In this document: one piece after another, positions 17,769 to 26,270 of the stretch
How positions within the stretch are numbered: position 1 is the stretch's first letter
Layout of the letters: each line of letters opens with the position of its first letter
Source of the DNA: Betaproteobacteria bacterium
GTDB lineage: Bacteria; Pseudomonadota; Gammaproteobacteria; Burkholderiales; SG8-39
Length of the DNA: 64,000 nucleotides
Assembly: GCA_016195915.1 (NCBI GenBank)
Contig: JACPYS010000037.1
Coordinates: 1 to 64,000 of the forward strand
Direction of reading: 5' to 3'
Made by a program: the position numbers and the translations under genes
The notes under the pieces: generated by a model
Seen by the model: only the letters and a program-made list of their open reading frames with translations
What the model was told of the DNA's origin: nothing
Databases searched by the model: none

Positions 17769-18274
17769 ATGAAGGAAACGCTTCAAGTCCTGTTGCAACT
17801 GCGCAGCGAAGGCGTGCTGGCCAGGTTTGCCGTCGGCGGCGCGATCGCGGCGAGTTTCTACATCGAGGCAGTCGCGACCGAGGACTTGGATATATTCGCT
17901 TTCCTGCGGCCATCGCCCGGCGGGCTGGTGGTAATGCACCGCTTTATGAGCGCCTGAAAGAACTCGGCGCCACGGTACAGGACGAACACGTGCTGATCCA
18001 CTCTTGGCCTGTGCAGATTCTGCCGGCCTACACGCCACTGGTGGAAGAGGCGGTGCGTGACGCGCGGGAACAGGCGTTCGAAGGCTTGGCGGTGCCGGTG
18101 GTGACGGCGGACTATCTGTGCGCCATCGCCTTGCAAACTGGCCGTCCCAAGGACTATTTGCGCGTCTATTCCCTGATCGAGGCTGGCTGCGTTACGATCG
18201 CGAAACTCCGCCAATTGATCCAGACCCACCAACTGCAGGAGCGCTGGAACGACTATGCCCGTCGATACGCTTGA
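17769..18274 (+). pseudogene. nucleotidyltransferase-like (AbiEii-type) gene with one frameshift
   Basis: The first part (from ATG 17769) reads through FAVGGAIAASFYIEAVATED and LDIF, a nucleotidyltransferase pattern with GG and DxD-like residues. The second part continues in another frame from PLYERLKELG to IALQTGRPKDYLRVYSLIE and ends at 18274. Inserting one A after GTA near 17932 would restore VNAPLYERL, so a single-base deletion is the simplest explanation. Such proteins serve as type IV-like toxins or as antitoxins. The downstream 63-aa gene overlaps its end. A sequencing or assembly error is an alternative to real inactivation. Confidence 0.72.
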
Positions 18275-18446
18275 TCCGGCTTTTTTTGAACAGCACGTCG
18301 CCCGGGTCAAGGCTGCGTGGCGCAAGCATGCGCAATCCCTGAGCTGGGAAGAAAAAGTCGCCGCGATCGGGCGCATGCGTGAACGCGGCCTCGCACTGAA
18401 GCGGGCACGCGATGAGAACGCCAGAAAAGCGGATAAGTCTAGCTGA
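18255..18446 (+). CDS. small protein partner of the nucleotidyltransferase-like gene
   Basis: 63-aa charged helical protein (FFEQHVARVKAAWRKHAQSL, then WEEKVAAIGRMRERG). It starts 20 bp before the end of the frameshifted nucleotidyltransferase frame and so appears to be the second gene of that pair. Function not recognised; a toxin-antitoxin partner role is inferred from overlap and size. Confidence 0.6.
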   Translation: MPVDTLDPAFFEQHVARVKAAWRKHAQSLSWEEKVAAIGRMRERGLALKRARDENARKADKSS

Positions 18447-18456
18447 TGTGACGGAA

Positions 18457-20196
18457 ATGACTGAGACCGAATTGCGCGACGAGATGCGCATCGACTGGGA
18501 CGTGCCGATCACCATGGACGACGGCGTCATGCTGCGGGCCGACGTGTTCCGCCCGATGAACGAGGGTCGCTTCCCGGTCATTCTGAGCCATGGCCCCTAC
18601 GCCAAGGGACTTGCGTTCCAGGAAGGCTATCCAAGCGCGTGGCAGCGCATGGTGGCGGAACATCCCGATGTCGCCCATGGCTCCACGAACCAGTACCAGA
18701 GCTGGGAAGTCGCGGACCCGGAGAAATGGGTGCCGGATGGGTACGTCTGCGTGCGCGTCGACTCGCGCGGTGCGGGCCGCTCGCCGGGTTATCTCGACCC
18801 CTTTTCGGCGCGCGAAACCCGCGACTTCCACGATTGCATCGAGTGGGCTGGAGTACAGCCGTGGTCGAACGGCAAGGTCGGTCTCAACGGCATTTCCTAC
18901 TACGGGATCAACCAGTGGCAGGTGGCCACGCTCAAGCCGCCGCATCTTGCGGCGATGTGCATCTGGGAGGGTGCGGCAGACTGGTACCGCGACATGACGC
19001 GTCACGGCGGAATACTCAGCACCTTCTGGGCCAACTGGTACGACATTCAGGTGAAATCGGTGCAATACGGACTCGGCGAGCGCGGCCCGAGGAGCCGCGT
19101 CACCGGCAAGCTGGTGTGCGGTGATGAGACTCTGTCCGACCGTGAGCTCTACCAGAATCGCGCCGATCTCGGCGCAGAACTGCTGGCGCATCCACTGGAC
19201 GATGCGTATCACAAGGGGCGCTCGCCGGTGTGGGAAGAGATCAAGCTGCCGTTTCTGTCGGCCGCGAACTGGGGCGGACAGGGCCTGCACCCGCGCGGCA
19301 ATTTCGAGGGCTTTGTGCGCGCGGCATCAAAACAGAAGTGGCTCGAAGCGCACGGGATCGAGCACTGGACTCACTTCTACACCGACTATGGTGTCCGGCT
19401 CCAAAAGCGATTCTTCGCGTATTTCCTGAAAGGCGCCGACAATGGCTGGGCGAAGCAGCCGCGCGTGCAGATTCAGGTGCGCCACGTCGAGCGCTTCGTC
19501 GAGCGTCATGAATACGAGTGGCCGATCGCGCGCACGCGGTGGACGAAGTTCTATCTCAATCCGGCAGATCACAGCCTGGTGCGCGAACCCGTCACGGGGG
19601 CGAAGCGCATCGGCTACGACGCGCTCGGCGATGGCGTCACGTTCGTCTCCGCGCCGCTCGGCGAGGAGACCGAAATCACCGGCCCCCTCGCGGCAAGACT
19701 GTTCGTATCTTCAACCACGACGGACGCCGACCTGTTCCTCGTGTTCCGCGTGTTCACGCCGGACGTGCGTGAAGTCGTGTTCATGGGCGCCATCGACCCG
19801 CATACGCCGGTCGCCCAGGGCTGGCTGCGCGCCTCGCACCGCAAGCTCGATGCGAAGCTATCTACCGCCTACCGGCCTTATCACGCGCACGACGAGCCGC
19901 AGCCCCTTCAACCGGGTGTCGCGGTAGCGCTCGACATTGAGCTGTGGCCGACCTCGGTCGTGGTGCCCGCCGGCCATCGCATCGCGCTCACGGTACGCGG
20001 CTGCGACTATGAGTACGCCAAATCAACCGGGGCGCGGCTGTCGAACTTCAAGAACGAGCTGCGCGGCTGCGGTCCGTTCCTGCACGACGACCCGCGCGAT
20101 CGCCCGTCGGCGGTATTCGGCGCAAGAAACTCGCTTCACTTCGGTCCGGAACAAGAGTCGCACGTGCTGGTTCCGGTGATTCCGCCGACGAGTTGA
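18457..20196 (+). CDS. CocE/NonD-family serine hydrolase
   Basis: Alpha/beta hydrolase of the X-Pro dipeptidyl-peptidase S15 / CocE family, 579 aa. The nucleophile motif GISYYG carries Ser147. The first part has the family opening (VPITMDDGVMLRADVFRP) and DSRGAGRSPG, and the C-terminal part (from about 350) is the beta-sandwich typical of CocE and PepX. It should cleave an ester or amide; substrate cannot be named. No signal peptide. ATG 18457 was chosen because family members start close to ETELRDEM; an in-frame ATG at 18412 overlaps the preceding small gene. It converges on the cupin gene with 6 bp between stops. Confidence 0.85.
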   Translation: MTETELRDEMRIDWDVPITMDDGVMLRADVFRPMNEGRFPVILSHGPYAKGLAFQEGYPSAWQRMVAEHPDVAHGSTNQYQSWEVADPEKWVPDGYVCVRVDSRGAGRSPGYLDPFSARETRDFHDCIEWAGVQPWSNGKVGLNGISYYGINQWQVATLKPPHLAAMCIWEGAADWYRDMTRHGGILSTFWANWYDIQVKSVQYGLGERGPRSRVTGKLVCGDETLSDRELYQNRADLGAELLAHPLDDAYHKGRSPVWEEIKLPFLSAANWGGQGLHPRGNFEGFVRAASKQKWLEAHGIEHWTHFYTDYGVRLQKRFFAYFLKGADNGWAKQPRVQIQVRHVERFVERHEYEWPIARTRWTKFYLNPADHSLVREPVTGAKRIGYDALGDGVTFVSAPLGEETEITGPLAARLFVSSTTTDADLFLVFRVFTPDVREVVFMGAIDPHTPVAQGWLRASHRKLDAKLSTAYRPYHAHDEPQPLQPGVAVALDIELWPTSVVVPAGHRIALTVRGCDYEYAKSTGARLSNFKNELRGCGPFLHDDPRDRPSAVFGARNSLHFGPEQESHVLVPVIPPTS

Positions 20197-20202
20197 ATCT
20201 GG

Positions 20203-20664
20203 TCAGTAGTGCGACTCGAAGCTCACGCCATCCATCCTGACGAGGTCCTCCAGTTCTATATAGGACCGCTTGGTGTCAGGGTCGACCGTGAACTGCATGC
20301 GCCGGTGACCGGACGTTGTCGCGCGGATAGACAATAACTGCAGCCCCTCCTTGACGTGCCATTCGTGCGCGCCCGCCAGCCCGGCAGGCGCGTAGATCGC
20401 CGTGCCCGGTCCGACCTCGTACTCCTTGCCGTTGTAGTCGCGCACTACGGCACTGCCCGAAATGACGTAGTAGAAACCCTCGACCGCGTGCCAATGCAGG
20501 TGCTCGTGCGTGTTCGATTCGAAGTTGCCCACGCTCACGCGGATCCGTTCGCTCGGACGCTCCGGGCATCCGATCAGCGGCTTCATCGTCTGTCCCTGGA
20601 CGACGCCGGGTTGGTCCTTCACCTGCGCAGTGTTGAACACCTGCAGCGTCGATTCCACTTCCAT
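20203..20664 (-). CDS. cupin-domain protein
   Basis: Single-domain cupin of 153 aa. Metal-binding residues are visible in HEHLHWHAVEGFYYVISG (cupin motif 1) and PAGLAGAHEW (motif 2). It is the last gene of an SDR / Bug-type binding protein / cupin operon, so it may act on or sense the same small carboxylate as its neighbours. Enzyme versus sensor cannot be decided. Confidence 0.85.
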   Translation of the reverse strand: MEVESTLQVFNTAQVKDQPGVVQGQTMKPLIGCPERPSERIRVSVGNFESNTHEHLHWHAVEGFYYVISGSAVVRDYNGKEYEVGPGTAIYAPAGLAGAHEWHVKEGLQLLSIRATTSGHRRMQFTVDPDTKRSYIELEDLVRMDGVSFESHY

Positions 20665-20698
20665 CTCGAATCCTCCGGTCGCGGCAAAAAAATGGCAG

Positions 20699-21679
20699 CT
20701 ACTGTTTTAGCACCCCGAAGCGCTTGATGACTTCCGCGGCACGCTCCTTGTCTGCCTTGATGGTGGCGGCGAATGCGTCGATCGGACCCGCGGCAGGCTC
20801 GAGGTACTGGCTTTCCATCTGCTCGAGGAACTTCGGATCGCGATAGATGCGCACGATTTCGGCGTTCAAGCGGTTGACGATCGCATCCGGGGTCCCCGCG
20901 GGAGCGAACAGGCCCCACCACACCTTGATCGGAAATCCGGTGCCCGCCTCCGCGAACGTCGGGACCGACGGCAGCATTTTGGAACGCTGTGAACTTCCCA
21001 CCGCGAGCACCTTCACGAGCCCGCTCTTGATCTGCCCGCCCAGGCTGCCGAGGCCGAAGCGTGTGATGTGAACCTCGTTCGCCATGAGCGCGGTGGTGAT
21101 CTGCGGCCCGCCCTTGTAGGGGATCGGTGTGATCTGGGCGCCCCAGTCGCGCGCAATCCACTCGCGAAACAGGTCCGTCGTGGTGCCGGGCCCGAGCGTG
21201 CCGAAGTTCAGCTTTCCCGGATTTGCCTGGGCGAAGGCTTTCAGTTCGTTGACCGAGTGCGCCGCCAGGCCCATCGACGCGACCAGACCGTCTACGTTGT
21301 AGAACATCAGCGCGACCGGCTTGAAGTCTTTTTCCGGATCGTAGGGTAGCGACGCGAACAGCAGCGGAAGCAGCGTCAGGTGGTCCGAAGCGAGAGAGCA
21401 CAGCGTGTAGCCGTCCGGAGCGGCCTTCGCGCAGGCCTGCGCGCCGATCGTCATGCTCGCGCCGGGCCGGTTTTCCACCACCCAAGGTTGCCCGAGCGGG
21501 ACCTGCAACTCGCGGCCCAGCGCCCGCACCAGATTGTCCGTCGTGCTCCCCGGAGGAATCGGCTGCAGGACGCGAATCGGCTTGCTGGGGTAGACGTCCT
21601 GTGCGGCGCAATGCCCGACCACTCCCATGAGCGCAGCGGCAAGCGCCGAAACAACTGAAACACGCATCGATTTGCTCAT
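20699..21679 (-). CDS. Bug-family (TctC-like) periplasmic solute-binding protein
   Basis: Extracytoplasmic binding protein of the tripartite tricarboxylate transporter type, 326 aa, greatly expanded in Burkholderiales. It has a signal peptide (about 1-26), then the family start YPSKPIRVLQPIPPGSTTD, a VVENRPGA segment and DGYTL. Members bind carboxylates such as citrate or nicotinate. No TctA/TctB membrane subunit is in the window. It lies 18 bp downstream of the SDR gene and 34 bp upstream of the cupin gene. Confidence 0.93.
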   Translation of the reverse strand: MSKSMRVSVVSALAAALMGVVGHCAAQDVYPSKPIRVLQPIPPGSTTDNLVRALGRELQVPLGQPWVVENRPGASMTIGAQACAKAAPDGYTLCSLASDHLTLLPLLFASLPYDPEKDFKPVALMFYNVDGLVASMGLAAHSVNELKAFAQANPGKLNFGTLGPGTTTDLFREWIARDWGAQITPIPYKGGPQITTALMANEVHITRFGLGSLGGQIKSGLVKVLAVGSSQRSKMLPSVPTFAEAGTGFPIKVWWGLFAPAGTPDAIVNRLNAEIVRIYRDPKFLEQMESQYLEPAAGPIDAFAATIKADKERAAEVIKRFGVLKQ

Positions 21680-21697
21680 GAGCCTCGCTCCATTCGC

Positions 21698-22474
21698 TCA
21701 AGCCGAACGATTGGCCGCGCCGCCGTCGATGGTAACGATGCACCCGCTGGTATAGCTCGAGCGCGGCGACACCAGGAACGCCGCTCCGCAGGCGATCTCC
21801 TCGGGCCTGCCGGGCCGGCCGAAGGGCATCGGCTTGAACAACTCGCGATAGCGATTCGCGTCGCCGAGCTGCGTTTCGGCGATCTTGCGATAGAGCGTCA
21901 CCAGACGGTCGGTTTCCACCGGTCCCGGATTGATGCCGAGCACGCGGATCCCGTCGGCGTGACTCGCGCCCCCGAGCGCACGCGTGAAGGCCATCAGCCC
22001 GGCGTTGCCGGTGCTTCCCGCGATATAGGCGGCGTTCATCCGCTCCCCCGCGCTGCCGATGATGTTGAGGATCACCCCAGAGCGATTGCGTTTCATCTGC
22101 GTGTACACGGTTCGCGTGAGATTGATGTAGCCGAATACTTTCAGATCCCAGGCGCGCCGCCACGTATCTTCGTCCACGCCGATCAGGTCGCCGCCCGGAA
22201 TGGCCCCCGCATTGTTGACCAGAATGTCGAGATACCCCGCCGCCGCCGCGAGTGCTGCCGGCGCGCCGCGCTCAGCGAGATCCATCGCGGTCCACGTGAC
22301 AGCGCTGCCGGTCCGCGATTCAATTTCCTTTGCGACCGCTTCGAGCAGCTTCGCGTCGCGCGCGGTGATCATCACCTTGCAGCCCTCTGCCGCGAGCACC
22401 TCGGCCGTTGCGCGCCCGATGCCCTTCGAAGCTCCCGTGACCAGCACTCGTTTGCCCTTCAGTTCCAGGTCCAA
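21698..22474 (-). CDS. SDR-family oxidoreductase with atypical active site
   Basis: Short-chain dehydrogenase fold, 258 aa. The Rossmann motif TGASKGIG and NNAG are intact. The usual YxxxK is not: the Tyr lies in YIAGSTGNAGLMAF, with an extended loop and no Lys at the expected place. The same feature occurs in the SDR at 53639, so it marks a subfamily rather than damage. The start is TTG at 22474, preceded by AAGGAGAT at good spacing; an ATG further up has no such signal and would add 19 unrelated residues. First gene of the operon with the Bug protein and cupin, divergent from the dehydrogenase at 22631. Confidence 0.85.
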   Translation of the reverse strand: MDLELKGKRVLVTGASKGIGRATAEVLAAEGCKVMITARDAKLLEAVAKEIESRTGSAVTWTAMDLAERGAPAALAAAAGYLDILVNNAGAIPGGDLIGVDEDTWRRAWDLKVFGYINLTRTVYTQMKRNRSGVILNIIGSAGERMNAAYIAGSTGNAGLMAFTRALGGASHADGIRVLGINPGPVETDRLVTLYRKIAETQLGDANRYRELFKPMPFGRPGRPEEIACGAAFLVSPRSSYTSGCIVTIDGGAANRSA

Positions 22475-22630
22475 TCCGATCTCCTTTGCGTGCCGGGACA
22501 CTCGCAGCCGGCGCCATGGCAAATGGTGCACGGATACGCCTCGTCAATGCAAGCGCGCAGGCCCAGGGATTGGCGCCGTAGTTTGATTTCAGTCAAACGC
22601 AGGCTCGTGGCACCGAGTAGCTTGGAGTTC

Positions 22631-23740
22631 ATGTACGATTTCAATGCAGGCGACGCACTCGGCCCGGCCAAGCTGATCCAGGTGTTCGAACCGGGATTGG
22701 GGCTCAAGGCGGCGCTGGTGGTGGACAACGTGGCGCGCGGGCCGGCCGTGGGCGGACTGCGCATGGCCCCCGACGTGAGCCTCGAGGAGTGTTCGCGCCT
22801 CGCGCGTGCGATGACGCTGAAGAACTCCGCAGCTGGGCTGCCCCACGGTGGCGCCAAATCGGTTCTGTGGGGCGATCCGCGCATGCCGCGCGAGGGAAAG
22901 GAACGCCTGATCCGCGCGTTCGCGCACGCACTGCGCAACGAAACGGACTACATCTTCGGGCCCGACATGGGCACCGACGAGGCCTGCATGGCGTGGGTAA
23001 AGGACGAGATCGGGCGCGCCGCCGGATTGCCCGCGGCGCTGGGCGGCATTCCGCTCAATGAGATCGGCGCGACCGGATGGGGCGTGTATCACTGCGCGGA
23101 TGTCGCCGCGCAGTTCTGCGGACTGAAACTCGAGGGCGCGCGGGTCGCAGTGCAGGGTTTCGGGGCCGTGGGAAAACACGCGGCGCGATTCCTCGCCGAG
23201 CGCGGAACAATTCTGGTCGCGGCGTCGGACAGCCACGGGACCCTGTACGATTCCGCTGGAATCGACGTTGCCGCGCTGATCGGCCTCAAGGACCGGGGCG
23301 GCAGCGTTTGCGATGCCGCGCGGGGCGACAAACTCGGGCGCGATGCCGTGATCGGAATCGAGTGCGACATCCTGATCCCCGCCGCGCGCCCGGACGTGGT
23401 GCGCGGCGATAACGTCGACAAGCTGCGCACGCGGCTGGTGCTGCAGGGTGCCAACATCCCGTTCACTGCAGAAGCCGAACGTGCCCTGCATGCCAGAGGC
23501 GTCACAGTGGTTCCCGATTTCATTGCGAATGCAGGCGGCGTGATCTGCGCGGCGATGGAATACGCCGGCGCGACGCAACGGGCGGCATTCGATGCGATCG
23601 GCGAAAAGATCCGCGTCAACACCGAGGCGGTGCTACGCGAAGCAAAGAAACAGGGCCGCCTCCCGCGCGAGGCGGCGGTCGATCTTGCAACGCGGCGCGT
23701 GCGCGAGGCGATGAGCCTGCGGCGCTTCTCCATCATGTAG
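22631..23740 (+). CDS. Glu/Leu/Phe/Val dehydrogenase family protein
   Basis: NAD(P)-dependent amino acid dehydrogenase, 369 aa. The N-terminal domain has GPAVGGLRM and LPHGGAKSV, the latter carrying the catalytic Lys, and the dinucleotide fold shows GFGAVGKHAARFL. It would interconvert an amino acid with its 2-oxo acid and ammonia. The compact length fits leucine dehydrogenase-like or short glutamate dehydrogenase-like members; specificity is undecided. The ATG at 22631 has GGAG 5 nt upstream. The next frame, a relic of a 2-oxoacid oxidoreductase, starts 7 bp after the stop, hinting at a former amino acid to acyl-CoA route. Confidence 0.9.
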   Translation: MYDFNAGDALGPAKLIQVFEPGLGLKAALVVDNVARGPAVGGLRMAPDVSLEECSRLARAMTLKNSAAGLPHGGAKSVLWGDPRMPREGKERLIRAFAHALRNETDYIFGPDMGTDEACMAWVKDEIGRAAGLPAALGGIPLNEIGATGWGVYHCADVAAQFCGLKLEGARVAVQGFGAVGKHAARFLAERGTILVAASDSHGTLYDSAGIDVAALIGLKDRGGSVCDAARGDKLGRDAVIGIECDILIPAARPDVVRGDNVDKLRTRLVLQGANIPFTAEAERALHARGVTVVPDFIANAGGVICAAMEYAGATQRAAFDAIGEKIRVNTEAVLREAKKQGRLPREAAVDLATRRVREAMSLRRFSIM

Positions 23741-23746
23741 GCATCC

Positions 23747-24242
23747 ATGTTCCGCATCCGGCTGCACGGACGCGGCGGGCAGGGCATCAAGACCGCCGGC
23801 CGGGTCCTCGGCAGCGCCTTCTTCCGCGAAGGCTTCGAAGTACAGGATGCTCCGCGTTACGGCGCCGAGCGCCGCGGCGCGCCGATTTTTTCATACGTGC
23901 GCGCGGACCGCTCGCCGATCGACGAACGCGGCGTCATATCGCGCCCCGACCTGGTCCTGGTGGCCGACGAGTCGCTCGTTCAGGTGCCCGCCGGGCTGGG
24001 ATTTCGAGGCGCAGGACTCGGTGGAAGTCGGCCGGCTTGCGATCAGGACCGGCGCCTGGCCGCTCAAGGAATACGACAACGGCCGCGTGGTGCACACCCG
24101 GATCCCGCACCTGCGCACGCCGGTGGATGAATACCTCGTGCGCCAGGGCCGCCTCGCGCATCTGTTCGCGCCCGAGCGCAACCAGGCGGAGATCGCGCGC
24201 ATCCAGGGTGAAGTGGACGCCTACTGGGCACAGGTGCATTGA
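23747..24242 (+). pseudogene. deletion-fused relic of 2-oxoacid:acceptor oxidoreductase (gamma 5' end joined to beta 3' end)
   Basis: The first about 80 codons match the gamma subunit of pyruvate/2-oxoacid:ferredoxin oxidoreductases (GRGGQGIKTAGRVLG, then APRYGAERRGAP). Near 23985 the sequence passes, in another frame, into the C-terminal end of the beta subunit (CPPGWDF, VEVGRLAIRTGAWPLKEY, then a VDEYLVRQGRLAHLF-like end). The remainder of gamma and beta and any delta/alpha subunits are missing. Either frame alone gives a truncated product, so it is non-functional. Confidence 0.8.
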
Positions 24243-24274
24243 TTGCATGGCGCCCGCATAATGAGGCGCCACGC

Positions 24275-25162
24275 ATGTCTTCCCCCTCGCAAGCCGCCCG
24301 CCATGCCCCGCTAAAAGGCATCGCGCTGATGATCGTAGCCATCGGCCTGTTCTCGCTGATGGACACGATCGCGAAGTACCTGTCACGCAGCTACCCGATG
24401 GCAGGGATCGTCTGGGCGCGCTATGCCGCGAACCTGCTGCTGCTGTGCGCGCTGCTGGCGGCGCGCGGCGAACTGCGCCTGATGCGCACCCGCCGGCCCG
24501 GCATCCAGGTGTTGCGCGGCGCGCTGCTTGCGTCCGCCACGATTCTGTACTTCACCTCGCTCACGGTGCTGCCGATGGCGGAGGCCGCCGCGATCGGCTT
24601 TGTGCTGCCTCTGTTCGTCGCGGTGCTCGCCGTACCGATGCTCGGCGAGCGGCTCGACGCAGCCCGTCTGATCGCAATTTTCATCGGCCTGGGTGGCGCT
24701 CTGCTGGTAGCGCGTCCCGGAACGGCGATCTTCACCGCGTACGCCGCGCTGCCGGTATTGATGGCCCTTGCCAATGCCCTCTACCAGATCCTCACGCGCA
24801 AGATCGCGGGAGTGGAGCCGGCGCTGACTTCCCTGTTTTACGGAGCGTTGGTCGGCGCAGTGGCGTTCTCGTTCGCGCTGCCATTCGCCTGGGTGACTCC
24901 GAGCGGCTGGTGGCACTGGACGCTGATCGCGGTGATCGGGACGCTCGCTACCGCAGGACATTTCATCCTGATCCGCGCCTACGATTACGCACCGGCCACG
25001 CTGCTCGCCCCGCTGGTATACACGCAACTGATCTGGGTGATGGGGTTGGGGTATTTCATCTTCGGAGACTTTCCCGACGCATGGGCACTCATCGGCATGG
25101 GCGTAATCGTGGCCTCGGGACTGCTGCTCGCCTCGCGCCAGCGGCTCGCGATGAGAAGTTAG
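24275..25162 (+). CDS. DMT-superfamily (EamA) transporter
   Basis: Inner-membrane exporter of 295 aa with ten predicted TM helices in two EamA repeats. The N-terminal repeat opens with GIALMIVAIGLFSLMDTIAK. Family members export amino acids or other metabolites; substrate unknown. ATG 24275, with GAGG 8 nt upstream, was preferred to an upstream start that overlaps the oxidoreductase relic. Stop codons of this gene and the convergent enoyl-CoA hydratase overlap by 4 bp. Confidence 0.9.
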   Translation: MSSPSQAARHAPLKGIALMIVAIGLFSLMDTIAKYLSRSYPMAGIVWARYAANLLLLCALLAARGELRLMRTRRPGIQVLRGALLASATILYFTSLTVLPMAEAAAIGFVLPLFVAVLAVPMLGERLDAARLIAIFIGLGGALLVARPGTAIFTAYAALPVLMALANALYQILTRKIAGVEPALTSLFYGALVGAVAFSFALPFAWVTPSGWWHWTLIAVIGTLATAGHFILIRAYDYAPATLLAPLVYTQLIWVMGLGYFIFGDFPDAWALIGMGVIVASGLLLASRQRLAMRS

Positions 25163-25926
25163 CCTTTGCCTTTCTTCGCTTGGAGAAACGCTGCCATGCG
25201 TTCGCGCGGTTCGGTGCCCGCGTATGCCGCAGCGAACGCATCAATGCCCGCCGCAATGCCCGCGGGCAACGATTCGTCCTCCCAACGCTTGATCAGCAGC
25301 TTCTGCGCGCGCAGCGCAGCCGGGCCGCAGGCGAGCAGCGCCGTCAGCACACCGTCCACCGCCGCATCGAGCGACGCGCGAGGCACGACCTCCTCGACCA
25401 GGCCCCAGTCGAGCGCCTCGCGCGCGCCGATCGAGTTGCCGGTGAGCAGCAGCCAGCGTGCGCGCCCGGCGCCGATCACGCGCGGCAGCAGCGCCGCCTC
25501 GACCACCGACGGTATGCCGAGCCTCACTTCCGGCATGCCGAACACCGCCTCCTCTGCGGCAATGCGGATGTCGCAGGAAATCGCCAGTTCGAGGCCTGCG
25601 CCGAGCGTGTGCCCCTGAATGCGCGCAATCACGGGCGCCGGGAAGCGCCGCAGCGCGTCGCAGGCTCGGTGCACGTGCATAATGAACTCCCGCGCCGAAG
25701 CCGCGTCGAGCGCCGCCATCTCGTCGATGAATGCCCCGCCGATGAAGGCGCGCTCGCCCGCACCGGTGAGCACCACCGCCCGCGGCACGGGTTCCAGCGA
25801 CAGGTCCTCGAGCGCATCGTAGAGTTCGACCAGCAACGCACCGGTCAGCGCGTTTGCCTTCGCAGCGTGATCGATTACCACGCGGGCGACGCCGTCTTCA
25901 CGTTGAATAATCACTTGGGCGCTCAT
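25159..25926 (-). CDS. enoyl-CoA hydratase/isomerase family protein
   Basis: Crotonase-fold protein of 255 aa acting on a CoA thioester. Visible landmarks are the oxyanion-hole segments ERAFIGGAFIDEM and IQGHTLGAGLELAISCD, then MPEVRLGIPSVVEAALLPR. Glu in PEVRLG corresponds to a typical catalytic acid position, while the first usual Glu is less clear, so hydratase or isomerase is open. Converges with the DMT transporter; divergent from the DUF427 gene by 47 bp. Confidence 0.88.
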   Translation of the reverse strand: MSAQVIIQREDGVARVVIDHAAKANALTGALLVELYDALEDLSLEPVPRAVVLTGAGERAFIGGAFIDEMAALDAASAREFIMHVHRACDALRRFPAPVIARIQGHTLGAGLELAISCDIRIAAEEAVFGMPEVRLGIPSVVEAALLPRVIGAGRARWLLLTGNSIGAREALDWGLVEEVVPRASLDAAVDGVLTALLACGPAALRAQKLLIKRWEDESLPAGIAAGIDAFAAAYAGTEPRERMAAFLQAKKGKG

Positions 25927-25973
25927 GCGTGGTCTCTGCACGGTCGTGTCGGCAGCAGGTGTATTCTAGTGCC

Positions 25974-26261
25974 ATGCCGCGCGCAAGCTGGAACGGCGCC
26001 ATGATCGCCGAAACCGAAACCTTCGAACTGGTCGAGGGAAATGTGTATTTCCCGCCCGAGGCGATGGACCGGCGTTACCTGCGGCCGTCTGCAACGCGCA
26101 CTGTTTGCCCCTGGAAGGGCACGGCGAACTACTACGACGTAGTGGTCGAGGGCGAGGTGAACCGCGACGCGGCCTGGTACTACGCTGCGCCCAAGCCCGA
26201 GGCGGCCCACATCGCCGGTTACGTCGCGTTCTGGAAAGGCGTCACCGTCGAGGACGATTGA
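25974..26261 (+). CDS. DUF427-domain protein
   Basis: 95-aa protein with the DUF427 pattern: a strand-rich start, VYFPPEAMDRRYLRPS, then TVCPWKGTANYYDV and AAWYYAAPKPEA. These small beta-barrel proteins are widespread in soil bacteria; their biochemical role is not established. It converges on the thiolase gene with a 9-bp gap. Confidence 0.88.
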   Translation: MPRASWNGAMIAETETFELVEGNVYFPPEAMDRRYLRPSATRTVCPWKGTANYYDVVVEGEVNRDAAWYYAAPKPEAAHIAGYVAFWKGVTVEDD

Positions 26262-26270
26262 GCGCCCCGC

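Noticed and set aside
15475-18446. Possibility that the region is a transposon or prophage remnant
   Set aside because: No transposase, integrase, terminal inverted repeat or phage gene was seen; duplicated toxin-antitoxin and cassette pieces explain the mosaic.
20619-22163. A 514-codon minus-strand frame covering the Bug-protein and SDR genes
   Set aside because: It lies in a wrong frame across two clear genes and has an Arg/Gly-rich product without any fold.
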